Below, piece after piece: positions 47,574 through 60,164 of a stretch of DNA of 64,000 nt. How positions within the stretch are numbered: the stretch's first letter is position 1; every line of letters starts with the position of its first letter. The DNA is taken from NCBI RefSeq assembly GCF_016808095.1, contig NC_068978.1, positions 31,988,160 to 32,052,159 of the forward strand. The letters run 5' to 3'. The notes beneath the pieces are model-generated. The model did not search any database. It was not told the origin of the DNA and saw nothing but the letters and a program-made list of their open reading frames with translations. The stretch is from Vigna angularis (Eukaryota > Streptophyta > Magnoliopsida > Fabales > Fabaceae). The translations under genes and the position numbers were made by a program.

Positions 47574-48900
47574 AGTGTCTGAAGCTCTACAAATTTATTT
47601 AGTAAAGGAAAAGTGGTGTCCCGTTAAAGAAATTTTATATTTTGGAGGGGTTTCTTGTTGTATTCTTTTCTTGGTTCGCCAACAAATTTTGTTTGTTCTA
47701 ATTCAAAGTTATGATTCTTGCACTTGTTTCTGTACATGGATCACACCTGTTCACTTCCTTTTATCTTTTGAAGTTTCCCTTTTGTGCTTTTGGTGTTTTC
47801 TTGTAGTTAGAGATAACGATTGAGCGGGTACAGGTGCCCTACTGCTACTGACTCACTATTCACCCATCATCAGGGATTGAAAAAATTTGCAGGTCGTTTT
47901 TATATCTGTGAATATTTACAGAACTTTTTTAATTTTTTTTAATTTTCAAATAAAATTATTTAAAAATAAGTCTTTATAATATGTATTTAGATAAAAAAAT
48001 TTAAATATAGTTTAATCAAAATTGTACTCTAAAATATTAATATAAGTAAATTTGATTTTTTTTAAAGTAAAATGACATTATATTAAAATATTAATGTAAG
48101 TAAATTTAATTTTTTAAATAATTAATTGGATATCATGATATCCATATTTTATGACTAAGTGGGTAATTAAATATGTGTTCCTCATCACTATTTATTAATA
48201 ATATTTTATTTTGAAAAATATTTTCAGATGTAATTATTTTTGTCATCGATAATTTGATTTTTATCAAGTGAGGTCCTAATGAGTTATTTTAATACTTATT
48301 GAAAAGTATCCTTTCTTTTGACAATTGTTAAGATAATTATCTTACTAATATAACCAAAGTCTAATTTATTAAACTAAAAATAAATAAGTGTCATTTTATA
48401 GTCATAAACAGTATGAGATTAATAACATTAATAATTATCTGCTTATTTTAAATTGCTTATTTCAGATGAAGCCAACTTCAGTTGTGTTGCATGTTTCAAA
48501 AGACTTCGGTTTTTTTTTTGTAACTAGTCAGACGAAGAATTAAGCAGCATTATGCTCATTACCGCAAATGATATATGGCAATTAATTGAAAATTTTCCTT
48601 GCTTAAAACTAATTGAAAATTAAAGCAACAATTCGAACTTACTCATTATTTGAACCCTGAAAGTGACAGCATTATTAATTTTAACCATTTTTAGGAACAT
48701 ATTTTACTTAAACAACATCTAGCTAGGAAAAATAAAATGATTTCTTTCACTAATGAAAATTAACTTATAAAATAAGTTATACAAATTATAGTATAGAACG
48801 AAGTTCATATTTGTAAACGTAACAAAAATATAAATAAAGTAGATGTAAAAAGGAGATGCAGAAAGAAGGGAAAAGAAGTAAAAAGTTGGTGAACGTATAA
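47574..48900. other. 3' flank of the helicase gene and AT-rich spacer
   Basis: The first 250 bp are probably the 3' untranslated region. The remainder is AT-rich spacer without gene signals. Confidence 0.5.
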
Positions 48901-48915
48901 CTAATAGAAGGAGGA

Positions 48916-48940
48916 CACGTGTGATTGAAGGGATATAAAA
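48916..48940 (+). promoter_or_regulatory. G-box and TATA box upstream of the gene at 49315
   Basis: CACGTG (48916-48921) is a G-box core. TATAAAA follows at 48934-48940. A leader exon would start near 48965 and end at a CTCAG|GTACTC donor (49039/49040). Confidence 0.55.
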
Positions 48941-49314
48941 GCAGAGAGTGAGAGATTGGCGCTATTTGGCACTCAGAAGACATCGTGGGCATCGGCAGGA
49001 GAAGAGAGAAGAGGTATCTTTCAACTTCCAACTATCTCAGGTACTCTCATTTTCTCTTTCCTCAAATCCCCACTTCATTTCTCATGAACCATTCTTCCAA
49101 CCCTAAATGTAGTGCTTTTTCAAACTCTGCTGTCACTCCTCCCTCAGAAGAAGATCCATTTGATATAAAACCTGTGATAGATTTGTTTCTTGTGTTGTGG
49201 CTGGTGAGGTAAATTAGGGTTTCTGTGGTTTATGTTCTGTGACTGAACATAGATTGTGTGCTTGATTGGTGGAAAATGGTGTGTCTAAACCTGTTTTCTA
49301 ATTTACTGTAGCTC

Positions 49315-49959
49315 ATGGCTTCTGTGGATCTGTGCAAAGATTCCATGCAAGATGCTATTACTCCAATTCCGAAGGCTGCCACCGATTGTGCGGTGCCTAT
49401 AACTCCCGAGGCTCTCACCGAGAATGGAGATTTTCAATCCCAATCCCCTCTCACTCTCTCAGTGCTCAGGAAACAACTCAAACGAGCCTGCATTCATTGC
49501 GATTCTGACAGAGGTGGCTTTGTTGATAATGGTGATGAAAATGACAATGGCAATGGTAGTATTGAGAGCCCCCGAACTCCTGAGGATGGTGTTTTTGATC
49601 CCTTTGCACCTGGTCCTGATAACATGGCGCGGGCACCCAGCAGCAACAAGTATCTTGACGACTACAGGAACAGCGTCGCCCGCAGACTTAATTTTCAGCC
49701 CTCCTTTGATGTTTCTCAGGCTGATAGTGACACTCTTTCAGATGAGGACATGGTTGAGTCCGTGTACGAGAATCTTTTGCAAGTGATTTTTTCAAAGCAG
49801 GCTGAGGAGGTTCTTGCTCAACTGTCATACTATTGTGAAACACCTCCTTCTCCGTCTCGCATCACTGGAATTGCCGATGCTTGTCCAGGTGCACCTAAGA
49901 AGCCAGCGGCTCCACCCAGGAACATCGATCCGAGGTTATGCAAGAAGCTTGAATTCTGA
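49315..49959 (+). CDS. plant protein of unknown function, 214 aa
   Basis: A single coding exon starts at an ATG four bases after the acceptor TTTACTGTAG (49311). That acceptor is paired with a leader-intron donor at 49040. The protein is hydrophilic with no signal peptide or membrane segment. It has SP/TP-rich motifs (ITPIPKA, SPRTPEDGVFDPFAPGPD), the block YLDDYRNSVARRLNF, an acidic segment DTLSDEDMVESVYENLL and a tail CPGAPKKPAAPPRNIDPRL. SP/TP sites with a nearby RRLNF (a cyclin-docking-like RxL) would suit a cell-cycle regulator. That is an inference, and I do not recognise the family with confidence. Confidence 0.75.
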   Translation: MASVDLCKDSMQDAITPIPKAATDCAVPITPEALTENGDFQSQSPLTLSVLRKQLKRACIHCDSDRGGFVDNGDENDNGNGSIESPRTPEDGVFDPFAPGPDNMARAPSSNKYLDDYRNSVARRLNFQPSFDVSQADSDTLSDEDMVESVYENLLQVIFSKQAEEVLAQLSYYCETPPSPSRITGIADACPGAPKKPAAPPRNIDPRLCKKLEF

Positions 49960-51265
49960 ATCAGACTCAACCCACCCTGCTTTATCCAGATGTAAACTTA
50001 GACCAGATACACATCACATTCATTCACAACTGCATTTTGTGCTCCTAATTTGACGATGTATCTCTACTTTGTAGCATAACTTGTTCAGGGAAAATGTTTT
50101 TCATAAAACACTTTTGCATCTGACCAAGGTGATATACATCTAGCAACTATATTGTACAGTAAACTATTGACGTTAGTTTATTTTACCATGAATTATTCTG
50201 TAGTTTTTAATTACTTTGCGAAGTTGGTCTGATTCAATTTTACTGCAATTATGTTTTTTACATGATGGTTCAAGCTTGAATGGTACTTTCCCTCTGAAGT
50301 CTTTATGTTCTTCTCAACCAAAGCATATGTTATTTCATATATTCTATTTTTATCAGTAAGTTTGTGTGATTTTTTATATACATTTCATATGCTTAATAAC
50401 GTCGAAATTTCATCACCCGATAAATTTCGGCGAAACCTAGATTGATGCTCGACTTCTCGTTTATTCCTTGATTGCTTGGGCAGAAACTCAGTACTATTTT
50501 ATTGAAAAAACTGGTGCGAGGAAATCTACTATTTTCTGCGCGACTTTTTCTTTTTACATAAGCATTGCATGATCGATGGGGTGTTGTGATTTTTTTCTCA
50601 AATGTAGGGAAAATTATGAATCAAGATTAACAAAGTACAACCCAAATACTGAAAGAGAGATATATTGCATCAAACCTTAAGAGGATATTATACGATAGAC
50701 TTTAAAGGAAAACATAAGTGTATGCTACTGGCAAAAAATATCAAACAAGCCGTCAAACGTGAATGTATAGTGAATCCCACATAACTTTGCACATCGTGTT
50801 TTCCTTAGTCAACAATTAATTCCCCTCACGTTTCTTTTCTTTGAAAAAATTGTTTGCATCCAACAAGCCTCCAAAGTGCAAATAATAATTTTGTTCACTG
50901 ATGTATCACATGTTAGGAGTAGAATGCGCCAAGGCATTAGCTTTTAACACTAGAGGAGAGACATTGAATGAAATATGAATATCAGTTTCAACATTACCAT
51001 TACAATAGTTTCAGAGAAGACTCAAAGTGCTTCATGATGAGTCTCCATTTGTTAATATTTTCCTAGATTAATTATAGCTTTTTGGGATTTCGTTTGTTCT
51101 TATTTTCTTGTTTTTTATTAGATTTGATTTTTCTTCCATAAAATTATTTTTTTCTAAATGTGTTAACATGGTATTTTTATTCTGAAAATAAATGCATTCT
51201 GGAGAAGTGACCGTTGATCATTTTGTTCATAACTATTTTCACATAATTTGAATTGAGTTGAAATT
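49960..51265. other. 3' flank and intergenic spacer
   Basis: Probable 3' untranslated region for about 200 bp, then AT-rich DNA without recognised features. Confidence 0.45.
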
Positions 51266-52321
51266 TGTTGGGTTGGAATCCTGACTCAGATTACAAGAAC
51301 GTGAATTTTGAATGACAGAGCTGATTGCAGTTGTTTCCAAAATGTTGCAGCAGAATAGAGCCAGCACTGTTTCAGCATTGCTTTAGATTTTATTTTCTTT
51401 TCTTGTAAGGGAAAATTTGTAGTTTCCTTAGATAGTCAAATTATTTAGTTCATATAGTTTACTCAGGCAATTTATTAGTGAAACTACTCTTCTACTTTTA
51501 CTTTCTATAAATAGCATAGTTCAGATCAAACATAGGACACGAATCAACACTTTATTTTTCAGTTTTGACATCAATTCTCAATTCCAATGCCTTTTTTCCG
51601 ATTGATTTTAGTTCGTTTACACTTTGCACTGATTAAATTTCGTACCGATTAGATTTTATGTTCTTCACTGACAAGGGTTGCAGATTTGAATTCCTTGCCA
51701 TCAAGAATGAAAAATGATTGATCATAATTCAGATTTGTTACTTGTACTATGTTTTACTGCCGTTACGTTTCAATTCTGGTTCAGTTCTAGTTTTAATTCA
51801 GTTTTAATCAATTCAATTCTAGTTCAGTTTTCAATTCCAGTTTTAGTTTACTGCTATCATGCGAATTACTTCTTGCAATTGCGTTTTACAGATTTTACTT
51901 TCAGTTTAGAACTTAGGTTAGGTTTAATAAGTTTTGTTAGTGAATCTAGTTTACTATTTCCGCCGATTACTTTCATTTTCAATTCAAGTTCCAGATTTAC
52001 TGTTTTGAGTTCAGTTTTACTTTTAATTTGCTTTACTGTTTAGTTTTAGTCAAGCATTCCAGTTACATTTGCATTAATTCAATTTGCAGTCTGTTTTACA
52101 TTTCTGTGCTGTTCAGTTTAATAGTAATTCAGTTTACTTTGTTTTACTATTTTTAATTCTGTTTCTATATTTGAATCTCCAATTTTTAGTTAATTGAGAA
52201 AGACCTCACTCAATGAATTCAACTAAAATGTGTTCCTTGAATTCACACTTAGGTTGGACCCTATAATACATTAGGGGGAAACTTTTTTAGCATACTTTGA
52301 TGTGACTAAATAGGTTTAACA
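51266..52321 (+). mobile_element. 5' LTR of a gypsy (Athila-like) retrotransposon
   Basis: The segment runs from TGTTGGGTTGG to GTTTAACA. It has a TATA box (tataaata, 51506-51513), a T-rich stretch with many copies of cagtttta (51720-52180), and a primer-binding-like AATTGGCGCTGGGGA directly after it. The gag that follows agrees with this orientation. The left border rests only on TG/CA ends and length (1.06 kb). No 3' LTR was found. Confidence 0.6.
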
Positions 52322-52496
52322 AATTGGCGCTGGGGAACACATGTCCTTAAGTGAATTAATTGATTTTCTTTTTCTTTTTTGTATAAATCAGTAGATGGAT
52401 CAGTAATTTTTTTAGAACTGCTGCTGCTGTTTCAATGCTATACTGTCTTGGTTGCTATCCAAATTCTCTGCATATTTTTGGTTTGTTGCTTTCTAG

Positions 52497-53161
52497 ATGT
52501 TGCTGGTATATGACCAGGTCAAGACCAGGGCCACTGTTTCCTTGAATTCTAAGATTGAGAAGACATTCAAGAAGCTACAAAAAGAACAATTAGGTGATCA
52601 TACTACCTCTGCTGTACCAGTTCTAACACGCCAACCTGAAACTGAACAAATAGAAGAAACGGCACTTAGCAGGGAAAGAACCTTGAAAGAATTAGCCAAC
52701 TCTGATATTGGATAGCAACCTCTATGCATTCAGATACCAAATCTCCGTGAAGCAGCAGCCAGTGATGCGTTGAAGTCTGGATTGATTCAGTTGTTGGCAA
52801 GGAATCAAGGTCTAGCAGGAGAGGACCCTCATAAGCATTGATTGGAATTCCATGTGATTTGTTCAACCATGAGGCCGGCAGATGTGCCTGAAGAATTGGT
52901 GACAATGAAGGCCTTTCTATTTTCATTGTGTGATATCGCTAAAGATTGGTTGTACCTGCAACCAACACCAATCACCACATGGACAGAAATGAAGAGAAGA
53001 TTTCTAGAGAAATTTTCCCTGCTTCAAGAACTGCATCAATAAGAAAGGAAATCAGTGGAACAAGGCAGCTGCAAGGAGAAACACTGTTTGAATATTGGGA
53101 GAGGTTCAATAAACTGTGCTATACATGTCCAAACCATCAAATGAAGGACTACTGCCAATAG
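52497..53161 (+). pseudogene. gag remnant of the Athila-like element
   Basis: Frames carry EFHVICSTMRPADVPEELV, then FLFSLCDIAKDWLY and WTEMKRRFLEKF, then a shifted ETLFEYWERFNKLC, an Athila-type gag core. Stops (near 52716 and 52838) and a frameshift near 53030 inactivate it. No pol follows; a deletion joins it to plain sequence before the maturase gene at 53721. Confidence 0.8.
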
Positions 53162-53720
53162 TCATAACTTTCCTATATTCAGTTTCTTGGTCGGCAGAAC
53201 ATTCGCTATTCATTTAGAAATTTAAAAAGAATAGAAAAAGCCATTTAAAACACTTGGGGATATTATGACTCAAGATACAAGTAACACCAAAATTGATATA
53301 CATTGGAATTGAGGTTATCTGAGGTGTAACCTGAACCTGCTCCTGGAAGATGAAATCCCTCAAATTGCAATCCTAATTCAAGTCAAGATCAAGACCATCT
53401 TTAAGCCTTCAAATTTCTAACCAGGACAAGAAAAATTCAAAACCCTAAATGTACCTTGAATGGGTCTGCTGTCAAATGGCTGTGGGCAATCACCAAAATG
53501 ACTAGAGAAAGCAAAAATTATGTTTTTTAATTATTACTGGGGCTTTGCTTTTTTTTTTTTTTCAGATAAAAGAGAATAATACTCAACTTCAATAAGATTC
53601 ACTTATTCAAAGATAAACTAAAGGTGAAAAATATGCATTGTATTATATGTCTCTTATCTTTTGTATTTGTAATTCTTAGAAAGAAAATCTGGTCTCTGTT
53701 TTTGTCTCTCGGTGTCTTCC

Positions 53721-56023
53721 ATGGTGGCACTGTTGCGCATAAGAAGAATCATCATCACCTGCATCAACGCGCATAAGTTTCCCTACTCTCCTCCCTTTTC
53801 TCCAAAATCCAAACTTTTCTCAACATTGCCGCTCCAACTCCAATCCTTAGAGTGGGAACCTCTCACCAAATCCCAACTCAAGACCCTCGTTGTCAACCAG
53901 TACGCCCATGGAAGCTTCACCAACCTCGTCAAAAATGTCGTCGCTTCACCCCTCGTCCTCTTCACCGCATGCCAAAATCTCTCAGCCGCTCCCTTACGCC
54001 CGGCCTCGCTCCAGGGCCGCTTTAGCATCGAGACCACGTCCCGGGAGCTCCGCGAAAACCGTTTCAACGTGGAAGCATGTTGCGTCACACTAACGCCCTC
54101 CAGTAAAACTGCTTCTTCTTTGCCTTTGGTTTTGCCCAATTTGAAGCTCAAAGCTGTGGTTGAGGCCATTCGGATGGTGTTGGAAATCGTGTACGACGAA
54201 CGCTTCGTCACATTTTGCTACGGTGGCCGCGTCGGAATGGGACGACACACTGCCATAAGGTACTTGAAAAACTCCGTCGAGAACCCTAGTTGGTGGTTCA
54301 CCGTGAGGTTCAAGCCTCACGGGTTTGAACATTTCCATGTGGAGAAGCTGTGTTCTGTTATTGAACGCAAAGTGAAGGATGTCGTTTTCATTGATTTGAT
54401 AAAGAGGTTGTTTCAATGCAAGGTTTTGGTGATTGAATTGGGTGGAGATTGGCTGGGAAGGGGGCTCCCTCAGGAATGTGGCTTGTGTTCTATTTTGATG
54501 AATGTTTACTTTGATGGCTTTGATAAAGAGATTCAAGAGATGCGACTGCGGGAGAATCGAGAGAATTGGGAATTGGATCCAAAGATGATTGGTTCAGGTT
54601 TGGATTCTGATGTGTTTTACAAGCCTGTGAAGGTGTATGCGGTGAGGTACTTGGATGAGATACTTGTTGCCACATCAGGGTCGAAGATGTTGGCTATGGA
54701 GTTGAGGACGGCAGTTGTCAAGAGTTTGGAACTTGGTTTGGGTTTACGTGTTGATAAGGTGAATACTGCAATTCATAGCGCGGGGTCGGAGAAGATTGTA
54801 TTTCTTGGGATGGAGTTGCAAGCTGTTAGGCCATCAGTTTTACGCCCTCCTATGTCAGAGAAAGCAATTAGAGCACGAAAGAAGTACCTCAGGCAGAAAG
54901 AAGTTAGGGCTCTTGAATTGAGAAATGCCAGGGCTAGGAATCGAAGGAATTTGGGTTTAAAGATATTTAGTCATGTTTATAAAAAGATCAAGCAGAGTGA
55001 TGGATTTAAATTTGATTTTAGTATTGAAAGCGAGGTCCGAGATATTTTTAGATCTTGGGCTGATGAAGTAGTGCAGGAGTTCTTGGGGAATATAGACGAG
55101 TGTCAAGAATGGCATCGAAGTCTATCTGCTGGTGATTTTCTTAAGTTGAGACACATCAGAAATCAATTGCCACCTGAACTTGTTGATGCTTACGATAAGT
55201 TTCAAGAGCAGGTTGATAAACATTTGAATCCTACAAAAGCTAGGAAGGCGATTGAGGAAGAGGAAGAAGAGTAAAGGAAGAAGAAGAACAAAGTTATTCC
55301 AAAGGAACAGTTGAGGATTTGACAAGCCTCTGTATGAAAGTTGAGGCACCAGAGATACTCATAAGAAAGGCTGTGAAGTTGGTTGGGTTTACAAATCATA
55401 TGGGTCGACCAAGGCCAATTGAATTTCTGGTTGCGCTTGAGGATACTGATATTATCAAGTGGTATGCTGGCATAGCAAGAAGGTGGCTCGATTATTTCTG
55501 CTGCTGCCACAACTTCAAGATGGTCAAAACTGTTGTATCTTATCATTTAAGGTTCTCTTGTATCTTGACTTTAGCAGAGAAGCATGAATCCACCAAGCGT
55601 GAAGTGATAAAACATTTTAGCAAAGATTTGAAGGTCTATGATATGAATGGAAATTATGAAGTGCATTTTCCAACAGAAAGAGAGGTTAAGATGATGGGAG
55701 ATAGAAATCTTTCTGATCCAAAACCAGTCGATGGGGCTTTATCTTTGGCTGTATTAAGGTTGGCATTCGATGAGCCTCCATCACAATGCATTGCCCATTT
55801 CTGTGACAAGACAACCACAATCTTATATCGGGTCTATTTGCTGCACAACAGATTGAATGTGAACTCATCAGAGAAAGAAAAATGGGTGCAAGGGATGGGT
55901 GTAATTCATGAAAGCCTAAACCGTAAGTGCCTCCCTCTCTGCACCGATCATGTAAATGATTTGTACATGGGGAGAATCACACTTCAAGATATTGACTTTC
56001 CTTATTGTGTGGATGTGGACTGA
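53721..56023 (+). pseudogene. nuclear group II intron maturase (nMAT type) with a frameshift
   Basis: The first frame encodes 517 aa from ATG 53721. It has a basic mitochondrial presequence (MVALLRIRRIIITC), maturase N-terminal motifs (LTKSQLKTLV, SLQGRFSIETTSRELRENRF) and a reverse-transcriptase-like domain in which the catalytic YADD is YLDE (in VRYLDEILVA, near residue 310). It stops at 55272 in a GA-rich tract. The family's C-terminal domain X continues in another frame: from EILIRKAVKLVGFTNHMGRP, through WYAGIARRWLDYF (the conserved maturase motif) to a natural stop at 56021. The single frame change lies within 55250-55318. Such proteins splice mitochondrial group II introns. Which paralogue (nMAT3 or nMAT4 type) is unsure. 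It may be an assembly error, so the gene could be functional. Confidence 0.85.
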
Positions 56024-56744
56024 CTTTTGCTGCTAATATATATTTACTTCAGTTAGAATCAATGATGAGTCCTTTATACCTCCATGAATTTAAAAACTTT
56101 TGGCATGTTTGCAGTTTGTCCTTCAGTTATTTTGATTCAATATGTAGTAAATAAATAAAATAAATTATAAAGTGTTAGAATTGAATGAATAGGTAGATGA
56201 TGAATAATGGTCAGCAGTGCAGCGTGGTCATGTAGTCTCGGCCAGCTTAAGTTTTGGTGAGGGGGCTGTTCAGGAAAAATCCCTAGTGTACCTTTCGTGG
56301 TATATTTTTTAATTGGTTGTGTCACTTTTGGGATAAAGCCTGGACATAAAGTGATGGGCAGCAGTCGTGTTACAGTTTGATTAATAACCAAATTAGAGTA
56401 GGTTCGACATTAAGCCTAGGTATATGATGAGAATATAAGTTAATTGTCACGGTTATGGAAAGTTCTTCACCATGGAAGCTTTGTCCAGGGTAAATACTGT
56501 AAACACCGTTTGATTCCTGACTCTTTTTTCATGGGATCTTTTATAGGATGTGACTATTGAAATATAAACTAATTCAAGGAACTTCTACATTAAAAGCTTG
56601 TATTATTTTTAGAGGATAAAATGATATGCGTGCATTTACACGGTAATCTGATAAAGCTTGGGTTTTTGTATAAAATGAAAAACCAAGCAGGAGGGATAAC
56701 AGTGATCGACTTGTTGCATGAATTTAAGCTATGAAGTTGTGAAG
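56024..56744. other. spacer between the maturase and LOR genes
   Basis: Both genes end toward this spacer, so it holds two 3' flanks. No other feature is recognised. Confidence 0.5.
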
Positions 56745-57501
56745 TCAACGGGATCCAAACATGTGATCAAGGAGGATGAGAAAGGCCATGGCGAGAGCGG
56801 TGTCCATCTCAGGCTGTACAATGAGACGGAAGATGTCTGCGCCAAAAACTATCCCTCCTGCCTCACCTTCTTTCATCTTTATCTCTGCAACTTTTCTCCT
56901 GTTCTTGCTGTAAAACGTGCAGCAACGCCGGGCGTAGCACCCCTCTATCTCATACGCAACTTCCTTCTTCATATTTCCTGTTCCAAAGGAGCTCAGGAGG
57001 TGTGCCAAACACTTATTGTTGCTGTTGTTCAAGATGCTGACACTCTTCCTCGCTGTAAAAAGTGGTTTTAGAGACTCATCCTCTCCTTCAAACACCAGCC
57101 AGGTGTCTCCCAAGCTCAGCCTCTGCATCAGGAATCAATAAAATAAATAAATTACAGATATGGGTAAGCATGCCGAAGAGGAAGTATCAGAGTGACACGA
57201 CTTTACTAATTCAGTTTTGGTGAAAAAAAGGACGTACCTTGCGGCGGATAGTGAGGAGAGGTGTGCCTGCAGCGTCCATGAGAAGTATGTGATCCTTGTT
57301 CCCTCCAATGTAGTTATCCACCCTGAACACCAGATTCCCTCTGTTAGTGTCGAAAACGGTGAATCCATGGCAATTTGGGAGGAGAGACTTCTTCCACACG
57401 GTGAGGACCACTGCATCATCACCACCACCACCACCAACACCACTATTTGACCTCTCCCACGCTGTCTCACTCACACATGCACCAGGGTGTACCTTCCTCA
57501 T
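56745..57501 (-). CDS. LURP-one-related (LOR/DUF567) protein
   Basis: Two exons, 57501-57238 and 57122-56745 on the minus strand, are joined at a GTACGT donor and a GATGCAG acceptor in phase 0. The product is 213 aa. It has the family pattern: N-terminal MRKVHP, VVLTVWKKSLLPNCHGFTVFD, GNLVFRVDNY, DHILLMDAAGTPLLTIRRK, WLVFEGEDE, YEIEGCYARRCCTFY, then a final hydrophobic helix AMAFLILLDHMF. The fold is a tubby-like beta barrel. Some members act in pathogen response, most have no known role. The ATG chosen is the MRKVHP start. Confidence 0.9.
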
Positions 57502-59631
57502 TGCCACCAACCCTACCACATCACCCCCACTTTAATTTATTATATATATACTACGGGTGCAGGGCATGATTAATTAATTCATTAATTGTAATTGGGCGGC
57601 TACTCATGATGATCGAAATTAGAATAGAATAAAATAGTTCGTACAATAAGAGATTGGATTGACTAGAATATTTGTATGGCTGGGAACCATTTCGCGGTGC
57701 CACGCAAGGACGGCTCCAAGATATTTCTTCACAGCTTTTTTTTCTATTTTGTTTCTTCATCACCTAATTATCGTAATTTAAACCTTCCAATTATTTTTAG
57801 TTAATTATTAGCGTAATACGTAATGTGTAAACCACGATGGGTTAGGGCGGTTTATGCGACTTTTTCGACCATCCAAGGGCACATCTCGTTTTGATGCCAC
57901 TCTCCCTTTTTTCTTCATTAATTATTATTCATTAATTATTATTTATACTTGTATTAATTAATTACTACTCGTACTATTCACTGTCCACCAATTTTCCTGA
58001 GTGTTTGATGAAACAAATTAACAGTTTATCCAATAACAAAATCAATTCTACGTAGAAGTGTTATTTTTTTAATATCTATTTTGGTGTTTAGTTTTGGTAA
58101 GTGTGTTTAAAGTAGTTCTATCTTTTTTTAAACGTTGATATTTGTTCTATATTTTGTAAAAATGATTCAAGTTAATCATTTTTGCTTACAGCATTAAAAA
58201 CATCCTAGCAAAAAGTGAATGAGTTGTCCAATTATGGCAACTGATCAAATTGACGTGCCAATTAAGTATAGATTTTTGAATTCAAGCACACAATTCGATA
58301 GAGTCTCAGTCTAAGGCATATTTCATTTGAATGTCTCTTGTCTTTAACGAGCCTCATCAACCCAACCAAAAGACTATGACTCTTGAAAATCTCTAACTTG
58401 AAGACATAACATAGGATTTTTGCTCCCTTTTCATTCTGGTTCGAGAGTGTTTCGCAAGAAGGGGAAACGAGTTCTAGTGGAAGACACGACTTCCATCTTT
58501 GCGGTATTGTGGGCATCAGCAGTTCTGTCTCTGCAGCGATGTGAAGGCTTTGTTCTCCTGCGACGAGGGTCTCCGTTCTATAGCATCTTCACAACGACAG
58601 GGCTCGCAGTGGCACATTGCATTTTGGGGATCCTGTTTCTCGCGACTCACGTGGGTTGAGCCATGAAGAGGATGATGATCTTGGTGATTGCAGTGTTTTG
58701 GGCTTCCTTTTCTTGTGTTTCAGATTTTGCAAATTTTAGGGATTTTAGATTAGGGTTTTGAATCAGAGTTCATTTCGCGTTTTGAGATTCTTTTCTTTGT
58801 TTGTAAATTGGGCTTCCTTTTCATGGGATTCTGTTTATCATCTGCAGATTGATGTTCATGATCTTACAATTTGGGATTTCCTGTTCTTGCTTTCTCAACT
58901 TTCAAATTTGAGATTTGTGGTTTGTAGGTTATTGAATTGGATTTTTGGGGTTCCTAATTTAAATTTATGTTCTTTATTTTTCTCTGTTGGTTTGGTATTG
59001 CAATTTGAGGTTAGGGTTTAAATTAGAATTTTGGATTTTCGCTTTAAGGATTATGATTGCGAATTGGGGTTTTGGTTTTTTTCTTTTTCGTTTCAGTTCT
59101 TGGACTGAAGACGTTGATGGGAAAGAAAGGGTAAGTAAATTAATTTGGGTAAAATTAAGGAAATTGCCACATCAATTGACCTTAGAGTGTCACACAATCA
59201 ATAACTTGACAGGTCATTCACTTTTGGCCGGGGGGAAGGCAATTACACCGTTAGTGTTTTTTAACAACGTAAGCAAAAATCACCAACTTGAACATTTTTT
59301 ACAAAATATGAGACAACTGTAAACATCTAAAAAAGGAAGGACCATTTTGAACACAACTACTAAAACTAGGGACCAAAATAGGTATTAAGCAAAATATTAT
59401 TAGAACTCAATGCATACATCGTAGCATGAGGATTATACAGAATGACCCAAATAGATCAAGAACAAAAATGAAGAAGGAAAATAGGTCTAAAGAGATAATT
59501 AAGGAAAAATCAATCGTCACTCCCTTTTCTCTCACCACAACAAACAAAATTCATACTACAATTGCATCAGTAATTTATTCTTCTGCCCCTCTATTATTAA
59601 TTTTTTTTGTCACTAGTCTTAGTTTTAATTG
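57502..59631. other. intergenic region with unassigned T-rich sequence
   Basis: 57502-57900 includes the probable LOR promoter. 58400-59100 is T/G-rich with short ORFs that look like untranslated or intronic sequence but show no domain. 59130-59400 contains the phrase actagggaccaaaatagg, common in plant dispersed repeats. No gene is supported. Confidence 0.4.
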
Positions 59632-60164
59632 TTACAGTTCCTCCCCATTCAAATGAAAAGCTTGTTGCAAAATATAGTGATCTTTGCATGTGGCAACACA
59701 TGCATCTAAGCCTTCCCACTGAATTAGATGTTGTGTAATCTGATGTTGGCCTCTCAATATCACCCGAGATTGCAAAATAAAAACATGTTGAATGACAGGA
59801 TGCAATTCATGGTGAATAATAGGCAAGGGAACATAAGGTTGCAAATGATCTCCCTTACAAAGCTTTAACTGAGAAGGTGAAAGACCAGATGATTTCGGGT
59901 TCCTTAGAGGCAAAAGTAACTTGTAAGCAACATGTTCAATTCGCTCAATTACTAAAAAAGGACCAAAGTACCTTAAACCGAGTTTCTGGTTCTTCTTGAG
60001 AGCAACCGAATGTTGCCTATAGGGTTGCAATTCTACCAAAACCATATTACCAATGTTCAACTCAAATAATCTCCTTTTCTTACCAGTATATCTTTTCATG
60101 TATTTATGAACATTATGGAAGTTAATTTTTAACCTAGTAAGAGTCAAATCCTTCCGCATTAACG
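59632..60164 (-). pseudogene. gypsy integrase C-terminus with chromodomain
   Basis: The minus-strand frame encodes the end of a chromovirus-type pol. It has MKRYTGKKRRLFELNIGNMV, then LGLRYFGPFLVIERIEHVAY and a final chromodomain-like segment (VILRGQHQITQHLIQWEG). It continues on the far side of two inserts at 60570-60696 and 63888-64000, where further integrase is readable with stops. Confidence 0.82.

Noticed and set aside
58420..59322. Possible small gene with ORFs of 79-111 codons
   Set aside because: T-rich composition, no domain, no conserved splice structure.
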